From Flavobacterium suncheonense GH29-5 = DSM 17707 (lineage in GTDB: Bacteria > Bacteroidota > Bacteroidia > Flavobacteriales > Flavobacteriaceae), in the NCBI RefSeq assembly GCF_000430025.1, contig NZ_AUCZ01000004.1, positions 62,001-126,000 on the forward strand: a stretch of DNA of 64,000 nucleotides. The letters run 5' to 3'. The translations under genes were made by a program, and so were the position numbers. Positions 33,103 to 41,548 of the stretch are shown here, one piece after another (within the stretch, counting starts at the first letter, position 1; the number at the start of each line of letters is the position of its first letter). Under the pieces are notes generated by a model that made no database searches, had not been told where the DNA came from, and saw only the letters and a program-made list of their open reading frames with translations.

Positions 33103-33915
33103 TTACTTGTTATAATGGTCTATCGCTTTGCGCACGCTGCCGTATTGTTCCAGTAAGGCTTTGGCTTCTTCGTAGGAAACCGGAATTTCGCCCATAATCA
33201 TGCGAACGCCGCGGTCAATCAGTTTTACGTTGCTCAGTTGCATGTCGACCATTTTATTGCCTTTTACACGGCCCAGCTGAATCATGGTTGCCGTGGAAAT
33301 CATGTTCAGGACTAATTTTTGTGCGGTTCCGGCTTTCATGCGGGAACTTCCGGTGACGAATTCCGGGCCTACCACGACTTCAATCGGGAATTTGGCGGTT
33401 AGAGCCAACGGGCTTCCGGCGTTGCAGGAGATGCAGCCGGTAGTGATGTTATTTTCGTTGCATTTTTCCAGTCCGCCGACAACGTAAGGCGTGGTTCCGG
33501 ATGCGGCTATTCCGATGACTACGTCGTTTTCGTTAATGTTCCATTCGGATAAATCCTTCCAGGCCTGTTCTTTGTCGTCTTCAGCAAATTCCACGGCTTT
33601 GCGAATGGCAGTATCACCGCCGGCAATCAATCCGATGACTAAATCGAACGGGACACCGAAAGTAGGAGGGCATTCCGAAGCATCTACAATTCCTAAACGT
33701 CCTGAAGTTCCGGCTCCGATGTAAAACAACCTGCCGCCTTTTTTCATTTGTTCCACCACTTTAGAAACCAATGCTTCAATTTGTGGCATGGCTTTTTCTA
33801 CAGCTAACGGAACGGTTTTATCTTCGTTGTTGATGTTGGTCAGCAAGTCGTGAACCGACATTTTTTCCAGATGCTCGTATTTTGAGGATTGTTCGGTGGT
33901 TTTTGTAAATGCCAT
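33103..33915 (-). CDS. murQ: N-acetylmuramic acid 6-phosphate etherase
   Basis: 270 residues of the SIS-domain etherase family: GGRLFYIGAGTSGRLGIVDASECPPTFG, GIAASGTTPYVVGGL and VVGPEFVTGSSRMKAGTAQKLVLNMIST are the conserved blocks, with the catalytic Glu in ASECPP. Role: cleavage of the lactyl ether of MurNAc-6-phosphate in cell-wall recycling. It is 3 nt from the PH-domain gene, so co-expressed with it. No amino sugar kinase or transporter lies next to it. Confidence 0.95.
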   Translation of the reverse strand: MAFTKTTEQSSKYEHLEKMSVHDLLTNINNEDKTVPLAVEKAMPQIEALVSKVVEQMKKGGRLFYIGAGTSGRLGIVDASECPPTFGVPFDLVIGLIAGGDTAIRKAVEFAEDDKEQAWKDLSEWNINENDVVIGIAASGTTPYVVGGLEKCNENNITTGCISCNAGSPLALTAKFPIEVVVGPEFVTGSSRMKAGTAQKLVLNMISTATMIQLGRVKGNKMVDMQLSNVKLIDRGVRMIMGEIPVSYEEAKALLEQYGSVRKAIDHYNK

Positions 33916-33918
33916 AAT

Positions 33919-34299
33919 TTAGCCTAATACATGATGTGCCAATACATTTTGTACATCATAAACATTAACAGATTTATTGAATTGTTTTACAATGCTCGGA
34001 TTTGCTTCGCTTGAAACCCAAATTTTTAATTCGGCTTCTAAATCGAAAGTTCCGGCCGTTTCAATGCTGAAACGTGTTATACTTTTGTATGTAATGGATT
34101 TGTACTCAATTTTACTTCCTGTAAGTCCTTGTTTTTCAACTAAAATTAATCGTTTGTTCGTAAAAATAAAAGTATCGCGAATCAATTTAAAACCTAATTC
34201 TACCGTTTCACCAGTAATTAATAATTTGCTGTAGTCTTTCACTAAAGTGTCTTTGTCTACAGCACCTGCATTTCCTAATAAAGCAGAGAATATTCCCAT
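33919..34299 (-). CDS. Bacterial PH-domain protein (126 aa)
   Basis: A short lead MGIFSALLGNAGAVDKD is followed by a bacterial pleckstrin-homology pattern: LLITGETVELGFKLIRDTFIFTNKRLILVEKQGLTGSKIEYKSI, with the typical FTNKRLI strand, and a C-terminal helix. Soluble, cytosolic. Function unknown. It is 3 nt upstream of murQ, so a link with cell-wall recycling is possible but only positional. Confidence 0.88.
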   Translation of the reverse strand: MGIFSALLGNAGAVDKDTLVKDYSKLLITGETVELGFKLIRDTFIFTNKRLILVEKQGLTGSKIEYKSITYKSITRFSIETAGTFDLEAELKIWVSSEANPSIVKQFNKSVNVYDVQNVLAHHVLG

Positions 34300-34326
34300 G
34301 ATTTTAATTTTTATTAAATATAAATT

Positions 34327-35025
34327 TTACATAAAGTAAGCCAAAATAATTCCCAGTATAATTGCTGAAAGTTTCGCCAAGTTGAATTTATGTCCTTCAC
34401 TGGCTTCAAAAATAATCGTCGAAGAAATGTGAAACAGGATTCCGATGACAAAAGCGGTGATTTCGGCGTAATAATGGGTGATGAACGGCAGTTTTTCCGA
34501 AGCTATCGTACCCAGCGGCGTCATGGCGGCAAAGGTGAGCATGAAAATTAAGATGGAACTGCGGTTAAGATGCGAAGTGCTGAAAAAGGTGGTCAGGATG
34601 ACTGCAATCGGGAAATGATGAATGGCAATTCCCCAAGCCAAATCCTGGTGATGGCTTACCGGCATTCCTTCCAGTAAGGCATGCAAACACAAACTGATGA
34701 ACAGCGACCAGGGAATGTGGTGCATGGTGTCGTGTCCGTGCACATGTCCGTGTTCGGCTCCCTGTGAAAAATATTCAAGGACAATCTGGAAGATAATCCC
34801 GAACATGATGAAAAAACCAACGCCGTTATGCACATGTCCGCTTGTATCGTGCGCATGTGATGATTCGTATACCGCCGGTAACAAATGCGAAACCGTCAGC
34901 GCCAGCAGAAACGAACCGCTGAACGCCAGCAGCAGTTTTAGGTTTTTCTTGCTTTTTGGGCGGAAAAAAGTGGCAATCACATAACCCAAAAGCACCGAGA
35001 GTAAAGGCAGCAGATAAATCATCAT
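34327..35025 (-). CDS. ZIP family divalent metal transporter
   Basis: 232 residues, about seven to eight membrane segments. A His-rich loop (SSHAHDTSGHVHNG and GAEHGHVHGHDTMHH) and the metal-path motifs LHALLEGMPVSHH and AIHHFPIAVILT in the central helices are typical of ZIP. Family role: uptake of zinc or related metals. It is 1 nt after the methyltransferase gene. Confidence 0.92.
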   Translation of the reverse strand: MMIYLLPLLSVLLGYVIATFFRPKSKKNLKLLLAFSGSFLLALTVSHLLPAVYESSHAHDTSGHVHNGVGFFIMFGIIFQIVLEYFSQGAEHGHVHGHDTMHHIPWSLFISLCLHALLEGMPVSHHQDLAWGIAIHHFPIAVILTTFFSTSHLNRSSILIFMLTFAAMTPLGTIASEKLPFITHYYAEITAFVIGILFHISSTIIFEASEGHKFNLAKLSAIILGIILAYFM

Positions 35026-35026
35026 A

Positions 35027-35758
35027 CTATTTGAAAATCATGATTAAGCGTTCCGATTCGTTTTTAAAGAATTTGCGCAGTTTGTAATCGCCGAAAACAT
35101 CCAGAAGGAAAATTCCGGCTTCTTCCATCATCTGTTCAAAATCGTCTAAAGTTAAGGCTTTTACCTTTTCCGTGAAATGAAATTTTTGACCTTTATCTTC
35201 AAAATCAATTTCTTTGAAAATATGGTTGTCTTTTACATAGCGTTTAATGTGAAAATCAATACCTTCCACCGTTTTTACTTCTTCCGGAACCAAATTGTTG
35301 ATAACGTAGTTCACATTCATGAAGTCGATTACGGCAAATCCGTATTCCGTAAGACTATCTCTGATGGCTTTTAAGGTCGTCAGATTGTCGTCGTCACTTT
35401 CAAAATACCCGAAACTGGTAAACAAATTGAAAACCGCATCGAATTTTTCTTCGAAAGGTTCACGCATATCGTGTACTTTGAAATGCAGTTTCTCGTTGGC
35501 AAATTCGGAAGCGGCTGCGATACTGTTTTCGGATAAATCGGCACCGGTAACATCATACCCTAATTGATTCAAATAGACCGAATGACGCCCTTTACCGCAC
35601 GCTAAATCCAGAATTTTGGCATCTTCAGGTAAATTTAAGTAATGGGTAAGGTTGTCCATGAAATGCTGGGCTTCGGCATAATCACGGTCTTTGTATAAAA
35701 TATGATAGTAAGGTGTGTCGAACCAAGAGGCAAACCAATTTGCAGTATCTTTTTGCAT
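35027..35758 (-). CDS. Class I SAM-dependent methyltransferase
   Basis: 243 residues. Motif I ILDLACGKGRHSVYLNQLGYDVTGADLS, a motif II region FDAVFNLFTSFGYF, then AVIDFMNVNYVINNLVP. This resembles the small-molecule methyltransferases of the ubiE/cyclopropane-type fold; the substrate is unknown. Its stop is 1 nt from the start of the ZIP transporter. Divergent from the THUMP methyltransferase with closely spaced promoter boxes. Confidence 0.9.
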   Translation of the reverse strand: MQKDTANWFASWFDTPYYHILYKDRDYAEAQHFMDNLTHYLNLPEDAKILDLACGKGRHSVYLNQLGYDVTGADLSENSIAAASEFANEKLHFKVHDMREPFEEKFDAVFNLFTSFGYFESDDDNLTTLKAIRDSLTEYGFAVIDFMNVNYVINNLVPEEVKTVEGIDFHIKRYVKDNHIFKEIDFEDKGQKFHFTEKVKALTLDDFEQMMEEAGIFLLDVFGDYKLRKFFKNESERLIMIFK

Positions 35759-35775
35759 AGAATTTATTTAGCCTA

Positions 35776-35794
35776 CAAATTTAACGTATTTTTG
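35776..35794. promoter_or_regulatory. Closely spaced divergent -7 boxes
   Basis: Minus strand TAAATTTG (35783-35776) for the methyltransferase; plus strand TATTTTTG (35787-35794) for the THUMP methyltransferase and its upstream small ORF. The boxes are 3 bp apart. Confidence 0.6.
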
Positions 35795-35797
35795 CCG

Positions 35798-35854
35798 ATG
35801 CAATTCAATACAAACACAGATTTATACGGATTGTCTTGCGTTATACAATATTGA
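35798..35854 (+). CDS. Putative leader peptide ORF (18 aa) upstream of the THUMP methyltransferase
   Basis: ATG at 35798, three nt after the -7 box TATTTTTG, opens an 18-codon frame (MQFNTNTDLYGLSCVIQY) that stops at TGA 35852-35854, two nt before the methyltransferase ATG at 35857. The position fits a leaderless upstream ORF with translational coupling. Coding potential of so short a frame cannot be judged from one genome. Confidence 0.4.
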   Translation: MQFNTNTDLYGLSCVIQY

Positions 35855-35856
35855 AA

Positions 35857-37017
35857 ATGGAGAATTTTAAAATGATTGCCAAAACCTTATTTGGCTTCGA
35901 GGAAATACTGGCAAAAGAATTAGCGCAATTGGGCGCTCAAAATATAGAAACCGGAACCCGAATGGTAAGTTTTGTGGGCGACAAAGGTTTTATGTACAAA
36001 GCCAATCTCGCTTTGCGCACCGCTTTAAAAATATTAAAACCGATTTACCAGTTCAGAGCGTTTAACGAGCAAAGTCTCTATCGCGGTATTCAGGGAATTG
36101 ACTGGTCGAAATATTTGTCGGCACATCAGTCGTTTGTGGTGGATGTGACCTTGCATTCCGATCATTTTAACCATTCGCAGTTTGTGGCTCTGAAAACAAA
36201 AGATGCTATTGTGGATCAGTTTCGTGAGAAGTTTGGCAAACGTCCGAATATTGATAAAGACTTTCCGGATTTGCGCATCAACGTGCACATCGACCGCGAC
36301 CAATGTTCGGTTTCTTTGGACAGTTCCGGCGATTCGCTGCACCATCGTGGCTACAAAACGGCTACGAATATTGCCCCGATTAATGAGGTTTTAGCCGCAG
36401 GTATGCTGTTGCTTTCCGGTTGGGACGGACAGGGTGATTTCATCGATCCGATGTGCGGTTCGGGAACTATTTTGGCAGAAGCAGCAATGATTGCCTGTAA
36501 TATTCCGGCAAATATCAACAGAAAAGAGTTTGCGTTTGAGCGTTGGAATGATTGGGATAACGCCTTGTTCGATCAAATCATGGATTCGTTAATGAAGAAA
36601 GTGAAAGAGTTTCATTATACGATTACGGGTTACGATAAAGCGCCGTCGGCCGTAATGAAAGCGAAAGACAACATCCGAAATGCCAATCTGGACGAATACG
36701 TGAAGATTTACGAGCGCAATTTCTTCGACACCGAAAAAGAAACCCGCGGACCGTTGCACATGGTGTTCAATCCGCCGTACGGTGAGCGTCTGGATATTGA
36801 AATGGAGCGTTTTTACAGAGAAATAGGCGACACGCTGAAACAAAGTTATCCGGGAACCAATGCGTGGTTTATCACGGCTAATCTGGAAGCTTTGAAATTT
36901 GTAGGCTTAAAACCGTCAAGAAAAATCAAATTGTTCAACGGAAAACTGGAAGCGCGTTTGGTGAAATATGAAATGTACGAAGGCAGTAAACGAACAAAAT
37001 TTCAGAATAAAGAGTAA
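35857..37017 (+). CDS. THUMP-domain class I SAM-dependent RNA methyltransferase (RlmL-N/TrmN-like)
   Basis: 386 residues from ATG 35857 (MENFKMIAKTLFGFEEILAKEL); a TTG at 35836 is out of keeping with homologues. N-terminal ferredoxin-like/THUMP region to about residue 160 (VDVTLHSDHFNHSQF, INVHIDRDQCSVSLDSSG), then the Rossmann domain with DPMCGSGTILAEAAMIA and the catalytic FNPPYGERL motif for base N-methylation. Likely modifies N2 of a guanosine in 23S rRNA or tRNA; the exact site is not determined by the sequence. Confidence 0.92.
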   Translation: MENFKMIAKTLFGFEEILAKELAQLGAQNIETGTRMVSFVGDKGFMYKANLALRTALKILKPIYQFRAFNEQSLYRGIQGIDWSKYLSAHQSFVVDVTLHSDHFNHSQFVALKTKDAIVDQFREKFGKRPNIDKDFPDLRINVHIDRDQCSVSLDSSGDSLHHRGYKTATNIAPINEVLAAGMLLLSGWDGQGDFIDPMCGSGTILAEAAMIACNIPANINRKEFAFERWNDWDNALFDQIMDSLMKKVKEFHYTITGYDKAPSAVMKAKDNIRNANLDEYVKIYERNFFDTEKETRGPLHMVFNPPYGERLDIEMERFYREIGDTLKQSYPGTNAWFITANLEALKFVGLKPSRKIKLFNGKLEARLVKYEMYEGSKRTKFQNKE

Positions 37018-37032
37018 TCAGTCTCAGGATTC

Positions 37033-37053
37033 AACTTATAACTTATAATCATA
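37033..37053. repeat. Short heptamer tract
   Basis: AACTTAT twice then AATCATA, in the 47-nt gap before the gene at 37065. Confidence 0.55.
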
Positions 37054-37064
37054 ACTTTCAGAAG

Positions 37065-37298
37065 ATGACTTTAAAAACTAAAGGATTGTTATACAATTTT
37101 ATCGGTTTCGCGCTGTTGTTTGTGATCACCAGAATTGTAGCCGAAATGTTTACCAACTTAACCGGAATCTGGTTGCCGTTAACCGCTTTTGTTGTGGCCA
37201 CTTTATTGGCGCCAAAGTTTCAGACGGTACAAACCAGTGAAGGGGAGAAGCTTTTTATGAAATGGCTTTTTATTAAAGGCGTTAAAGAGATTAAGTAA
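37065..37298 (+). CDS. Small membrane protein of unknown function (77 aa)
   Basis: Two hydrophobic segments (about residues 8-27 and 36-50: GLLYNFIGFALLFVITRI and IWLPLTAFVVATLLAP), with a charged C-terminal tail ending FMKWLFIKGVKEIK. Conserved-looking; no function known. It follows the THUMP methyltransferase on the same strand and has its own terminator. Confidence 0.78.
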   Translation: MTLKTKGLLYNFIGFALLFVITRIVAEMFTNLTGIWLPLTAFVVATLLAPKFQTVQTSEGEKLFMKWLFIKGVKEIK

Positions 37299-37302
37299 TA
37301 AA

Positions 37303-37337
37303 AAAAATCCCAAGTTTTTCGGAACTTGGGATTTTTG
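37303..37337 (+). terminator. Bidirectional intrinsic terminator
   Basis: ATCCCAAGTT pairs with AACTTGGGAT around a 6-nt loop (TTTCGG-type), with A and T runs on the two sides, between convergent genes ending at 37298 and 37339. Confidence 0.92.
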
Positions 37338-37338
37338 A

Positions 37339-38043
37339 TTATTTTTTGCTTTTATAGAGTGGGATGAAATAACTCAGTGTATAGTTAAAGCCAACCCCGA
37401 ATTTTCCTTCATACGTACGGTTAAAGCCCGGAATAAACAAATTGTCGAAATTGTCCGGTTTTTTGTTGGTAACCAGATAGTTTAACCTTGTTGAGAAACC
37501 TAAGTATAAGTTGTTGAACAATTCTGCTTTTACACCGCCGACTACTTCAATCCAGCTGGCTGTTAAACCGCTGTATTCTTTTCCGGAAATCACTGTGTTT
37601 TGTCCGAAATACTGATTGGTGTTGTAAATGGTATAGCTGTTCAGTTCCTGAGAAAACGAACTCACACCGTAGCGCATCCCTACATAAATCATGTTTTCCA
37701 GATCCAGCCAGTTTTCGTGGGTGTTGTAATCGAAACCAACTTTGAAATAACTGCCTTTCGTGGTGAAATTTAACTGATCGTCTTCCACGGTTTTCTTTTC
37801 GTTGCCCAATTCTCCGGCGAGGTAGATTTTTTTGGTCAGGCGATAATCTCCGACGATTTCAAAACCTTTGTAATTGTCATCGTAAAAAGATTTTGCCAAT
37901 CGGTGCAAATCGACGCCAACGCGAACGCCATAACGCTGTGTTTTGCCGGATTGTACAGTGTCTTTTTCTTTTTGCTGTGCCAATGCTGATACTGAAACCA
38001 ACATCAAAGCCATGCTAAAAATAGATTTTAATGTGTGTTTCAT
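37339..38043 (-). CDS. DUF6048-like outer-membrane beta-barrel protein
   Basis: 234 residues. Signal peptide ending SVSALAQ, then alternating strands: RYGVRVGVDLHRLAKSF, EIVGDYRLTKKIYLAGELGNEKK, YFKVGFDYNTHENWLDLENMIYVGMRYG, and a C-terminal GVGFNYTLSYFIPLYKSKK. This is the pattern of a small outer-membrane barrel. I recall the neighbours RlmD-DUF6452-DUF6048 as a conserved order in Flavobacteria. The start overlaps the end of the DUF6452-like gene by 29 nt. Confidence 0.82.
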   Translation of the reverse strand: MKHTLKSIFSMALMLVSVSALAQQKEKDTVQSGKTQRYGVRVGVDLHRLAKSFYDDNYKGFEIVGDYRLTKKIYLAGELGNEKKTVEDDQLNFTTKGSYFKVGFDYNTHENWLDLENMIYVGMRYGVSSFSQELNSYTIYNTNQYFGQNTVISGKEYSGLTASWIEVVGGVKAELFNNLYLGFSTRLNYLVTNKKPDNFDNLFIPGFNRTYEGKFGVGFNYTLSYFIPLYKSKK

Positions 38044-38518
38044 TTTCGTTTTGAATATAGGAGTGGTCTACCGTTATCGATTGGATCCAAAGGCCTGCAT
38101 CGCCATCGGTTACTACCGGACTGCCGTCGTTTAGCTGAAAAAGGGTTTTGAATCCGCAGGCTCTTGAAATGTAAACATCTTCCCGCACATAGTTAAATGT
38201 CAGAATATCGATATTGTCATCTGAAGTATCGTCGTCGGCTCCGTTCTGAATAAAATGCAAAGTGGTTACATCCTCATTCGTTTTTAACGGAATTGTTATT
38301 TTACTGACACCATTATGACCGTTACCTTCCGTAAATCCAGGGGCAATTACGCCGAGATTGGTTACGGTTTTAAGGGTAGTAGGATTGGCCGCATCGTAAA
38401 ATTCGATTACTACGTTTGGTGTGGTAGGCGTTCCTTCCGCACAGATGTCGTCCTTTTCACAACTCCAGAAGGAATTGGCAAGAAGAAGCGATAAGCCAAC
38501 TATTTTTAGTTTTTTCAT
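38015..38518 (-). CDS. DUF6452-like lipoprotein
   Basis: 167 residues. Signal peptide with lipobox FWSC, followed by EKDDICAEGTPTTPNVVIEFYDAANPTTLKTVTNL, and a cysteine near the middle in ISRACGFKTLFQ. It ends with a strand HIKIYF. Probably an outer-membrane-associated lipoprotein working with the overlapping barrel gene downstream; this is an inference from the conserved pairing. It starts 12 nt after the rlmD stop. Confidence 0.82.
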   Translation of the reverse strand: MKKLKIVGLSLLLANSFWSCEKDDICAEGTPTTPNVVIEFYDAANPTTLKTVTNLGVIAPGFTEGNGHNGVSKITIPLKTNEDVTTLHFIQNGADDDTSDDNIDILTFNYVREDVYISRACGFKTLFQLNDGSPVVTDGDAGLWIQSITVDHSYIQNENETHIKIYF

Positions 38519-38530
38519 TTGTTCTGAAAT

Positions 38531-39946
38531 CTACTTTCTTTTTTCCAAAAGTACAACATTTTCCACATGGTGCGTTTGTGGGAACATATCCACCGGACGT
38601 ACTCTTGTTACTTTGTACATGCCGTCCATCAACGCCAAATCACGGGCTTGTGTTGCCGAGTTACAACTTACATACACCACTTTTTCAGGAGCGATTTTCA
38701 GAATTTGCCCAACCACATCGGCATGCATACCATCGCGCGGCGGATCAGTAATAATCACATCCGGATGACCGTGCGTTTTGATGAATTCGTCGTTGAACAC
38801 ATTTTTCATGTCTCCCACAAAGAACTCACAGTTGGTGATGTTATTGCGTTTCGCGTTTTCTTTGGCATCAGCAATCGCTTCCGGAACGGCTTCCACACCG
38901 ATTACTTTTTTCGCTTTTTTGGAAACGAATTGCGCAATGGTTCCGGTTCCGGTGTATAAATCGTATACGAGTTCATTTCCGGTCAAGCCAGCAAAATCTC
39001 TGGTAATGGAGTACAATTCATAGGCTTGCGCGGAATTCGTCTGATAGAACGATTTCGCATTGATGCTGAAGTTCAGACCTTCCATCTCCTCCAGAATATA
39101 ATCCCTTCCTTTGAAAAGAATGATGTCCTGATCGTAAATGGTATCATTGGCTTTCTGATTGATCACATATTGCAACGAGGTGATTTCCGGGAAACGTTCC
39201 GACAGGAAATTCATCATCAGTTCGATGCCTTTTTTGTCGTTGTCGTAGAACTGAATCAGTACCATGATTTCGCCGGTTGAAGCGGTACGAATCATAAAAG
39301 TACGCAACAAACCGTGATTTTCTCTCGGATTGAAAAATGTCAAACCATTCTCGTTGGCAAAACGGCGGATTTCGTTGCGGATATCGTTGGAAGGATCCTG
39401 TTGCAGATGACATTTTTTGATGTCCAGAATCTTGTCCCACATTTTCGGGATGTGGAAACCAACGGCATTTTTGTTGTCCAGTTTTGCTTCGGAATCGATT
39501 TCTTCCTGAGTCATCCATCGTGAAGACGAGAAACCGAATTCCATTTTATTGCGGTAGAAGAATTGCTCCTTGGAACCTAAAATCGGCTCAAATTCCGGCA
39601 ATTCCACTTTACCGATTCGCTTTAAATGATTGAAAACTTCCTGATTTTTGTAGAACAACTGCTGTTCGTACTTCATGTTTTGCCATTTGCAGCCGCCGCA
39701 AACGCCGAAATGCTCACAAATCGGGTCAATGCGGTGTTCGGAAAACTCATGAAAATTCACGGCTTTTCCTTCGTAATAGGCTTTGCGTTTTTTGAAGGTT
39801 TGCACGTCCACCACGTCGCCCGGCACTACATTCGGAATAAAAATTACTTTACCATCGGGCGCTTTGGCTACCGATACGCCTTTTGCACCTGCATCAAGGA
39901 CTTTTACGTTTTCGAATACGATTTTGTCTGTTTTCTTTCTTCCCAT
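38531..39946 (-). CDS. rlmD: 23S rRNA (uracil(1939)-C(5))-methyltransferase RlmD-type
   Basis: 471 residues from ATG 39946; an in-frame ATG at 39967 would lie upstream of the -7 box and is rejected. TRAM domain at the N-terminus (DKIVFENVKVLDAGAKGVSVAK to VVDVQTFKKR), a 4Fe-4S motif CEHFGVCGGCKW, SAM motif DLYTGTGTIAQF, ITDPPRDGMH and the catalytic Cys in VYVSCNSATQARD. Role: 5-methyluridine formation in 23S rRNA. First gene of an operon with the DUF6452- and DUF6048-like genes. Confidence 0.93.
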   Translation of the reverse strand: MGRKKTDKIVFENVKVLDAGAKGVSVAKAPDGKVIFIPNVVPGDVVDVQTFKKRKAYYEGKAVNFHEFSEHRIDPICEHFGVCGGCKWQNMKYEQQLFYKNQEVFNHLKRIGKVELPEFEPILGSKEQFFYRNKMEFGFSSSRWMTQEEIDSEAKLDNKNAVGFHIPKMWDKILDIKKCHLQQDPSNDIRNEIRRFANENGLTFFNPRENHGLLRTFMIRTASTGEIMVLIQFYDNDKKGIELMMNFLSERFPEITSLQYVINQKANDTIYDQDIILFKGRDYILEEMEGLNFSINAKSFYQTNSAQAYELYSITRDFAGLTGNELVYDLYTGTGTIAQFVSKKAKKVIGVEAVPEAIADAKENAKRNNITNCEFFVGDMKNVFNDEFIKTHGHPDVIITDPPRDGMHADVVGQILKIAPEKVVYVSCNSATQARDLALMDGMYKVTRVRPVDMFPQTHHVENVVLLEKRK

Positions 39947-39950
39947 GGCG

Positions 39951-39958
39951 CAAAAATA
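39951..39958 (-). promoter_or_regulatory. -7 box directly before rlmD
   Basis: Minus-strand TATTTTTG ends 4 nt before the ATG at 39946, which predicts a transcript starting at or within a few bases of the start codon. Confidence 0.55.
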
Positions 39959-40008
39959 CGGATTCAAAACAGAATGAAAGTTTATTTTTATGAGATATTA
40001 ATAAAAAA

Positions 40009-40031
40009 AATACGCCTTAAAAAGACGTATT
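40009..40031 (-). terminator. Probable terminator after the lipoprotein gene
   Basis: AATACGCCTT (40009-40018) pairs with AAGACGTATT (40022-40031) with one mismatch; on the minus strand a T run follows. Confidence 0.6.
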
Positions 40032-40055
40032 GGAAAAATTGTTTTTATATGTTAA

Positions 40056-40508
40056 TCAATATTTAATATCAAAAACACCATCGGTTACAGTAATTGTATT
40101 CATAGGGTCGTCTGGGTCAGCTAAAGTTCCTGAAAAGGTTCCTTTTAACTTGTTGTCCGAATTTTGCGTTAAGATAACTGAAAAAGTTTCTGTTGATTCG
40201 TATGAAATGTCGTTTTCAGTATATGCAAAGTAGTAAACGCTGCCGGCTTCTGCATTATCTTTCTCCAGGCTCATTACCAATGTGGTTGGAGGACTTCCTG
40301 CTATGGTTGCCGTTACATCCAAATCGGTATAATCGGGATAAACAACCGGAACGACCTGAACGTTTGAGAAGTTTTTCTGAACTCCGTTAATCTTAGTAGT
40401 GAAGGTGTTTTGAGGCGCCGGACTTTCACCGGAATTACCATCATCACTCGAACACGATAAAAAAATGCCGAGCGACAAAAATGCCAGAAATAAAATTATT
40501 TTTTTCAT
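40056..40508 (-). CDS. Lipoprotein of unknown function (150 aa)
   Basis: Signal peptide with lipobox FLSC followed by SSDDGNSGESPAPQNTF, a Ser/Asp/Gly linker typical of surface-exposed Bacteroidota lipoproteins. A beta-rich domain follows (FTTKINGVQKNFSNVQVVPV, VYYFAYTENDISYESTETFSVILT, KGTFSGTLADPDDPMNTITVTDGVFDI), as in DUF6252-like proteins. Single gene; function unknown. Confidence 0.82.
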   Translation of the reverse strand: MKKIILFLAFLSLGIFLSCSSDDGNSGESPAPQNTFTTKINGVQKNFSNVQVVPVVYPDYTDLDVTATIAGSPPTTLVMSLEKDNAEAGSVYYFAYTENDISYESTETFSVILTQNSDNKLKGTFSGTLADPDDPMNTITVTDGVFDIKY

Positions 40509-40656
40509 AAGAACGAGTTTTAGGGGTTCAACGTGTTATGAAGTTACTCATAATCATTGATTTATGTGTTTTTAGGAGTCTTAAAATCGTTGTGCTTAAA
40601 ATTAAAATCGTTAAATGGCAAATCGGGCAGATGCTTATTTCCCGTTCAGACTTTTG

Positions 40657-40664
40657 TAACTTTG
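40657..40664 (+). promoter_or_regulatory. -7 promoter box for the DUF1697 gene
   Basis: TAACTTTG, 27 nt before the ATG at 40692; it also shows that an in-frame start at 40557 is too early. Confidence 0.5.
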
Positions 40665-40691
40665 ACGGGCAATCCTAGATTAAACGATACC

Positions 40692-41237
40692 ATGAAAACT
40701 CATTTAGCGCTTTTACGCGGCATCAATGTTTCCGGACATAACATGATAAAAATGGATGCTTTAAAAGCAACTCTTGAAAATATCGGATTCAAGAATGTAC
40801 AAACGTATATTCAGTCCGGAAATGTGTTTGTAACTTCTGAAGAGGAAAGTCCTGCGGCGGTGGGTTTTAAGATCCGTCAGGAAATTTACAGGGCTTTTGG
40901 CTGCGAAGTTCCGGTTGTGGTAATCGGAAAAGAAGATTTGGAAGCCTGTTTTAGAAACAATCCGTTTTTACAGGAAAAAGATGCTGATATCAAGAAATTA
41001 TATGTAACCTTCGTGTCGAAAGAACTAAGTGTTAATGCCATTCACGATTTAAAAATGAGCCAGGTCAAACCCGATGAAGCAGCCATAGATGCCACGAGAA
41101 TTTACATCAAATATGCTGTTGGGGCAGGAAAGACCCGTTTTGATCAGAAATATATCGAGAAAAAGTTAAATGTAACGGCAACCATGCGCAATTGGAACAC
41201 CGTAACGAAGTTATTGGAAATGTATGAGGAGAGTTGA
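40692..41237 (+). CDS. DUF1697 family protein
   Basis: 181 residues from ATG 40692. The family start MKTHLALLRGINVSGHNMIKMDALK and FKNVQTYIQSGNVFVTSEE are clear, with the C-terminal YIEKKLNVTATMRNWNTVTKLLEM. Soluble; no biochemical role is known for DUF1697. Single gene between the lipoprotein and rocD. Confidence 0.92.
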   Translation: MKTHLALLRGINVSGHNMIKMDALKATLENIGFKNVQTYIQSGNVFVTSEEESPAAVGFKIRQEIYRAFGCEVPVVVIGKEDLEACFRNNPFLQEKDADIKKLYVTFVSKELSVNAIHDLKMSQVKPDEAAIDATRIYIKYAVGAGKTRFDQKYIEKKLNVTATMRNWNTVTKLLEMYEES

Positions 41238-41548
41238 ATTGATAAATTCATAAGAAATTTTCTTTTTAAATGTTAAAAATTTAAAAATTATTTCTGTTTA
41301 ACCATGTTTATTATGGATATTTCCTTTTTTAGTTTTTTATAACAAGAATTTTACTTTTTGTTAAGTATGTTTAGGTAGGTTTTTATTGCATTTTTTTTCA
41401 ATATGTTTGATGTCAAAGAAACTTCATTTGTTATAAAATTCATAAAAAAGACTGTAAAATGTTATTTTTTTCGATTCGAATCCTTAACTTGCACAGCAAT
41501 TAGCCCCGCGAATTTTATAATAACTGAAACTACTAAATCAATTTAATA
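41238..41548. other. A/T-rich gap upstream of rocD
   Basis: 311 nt, strongly A/T-rich, no ORF or tRNA seen. TTTTATAACAA (41335-41345) is the exact reverse complement of TTGTTATAAAA (41429-41439). A TAACTTGC near 41487-41494 is a weak -7-like box before rocD. Confidence 0.6.
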
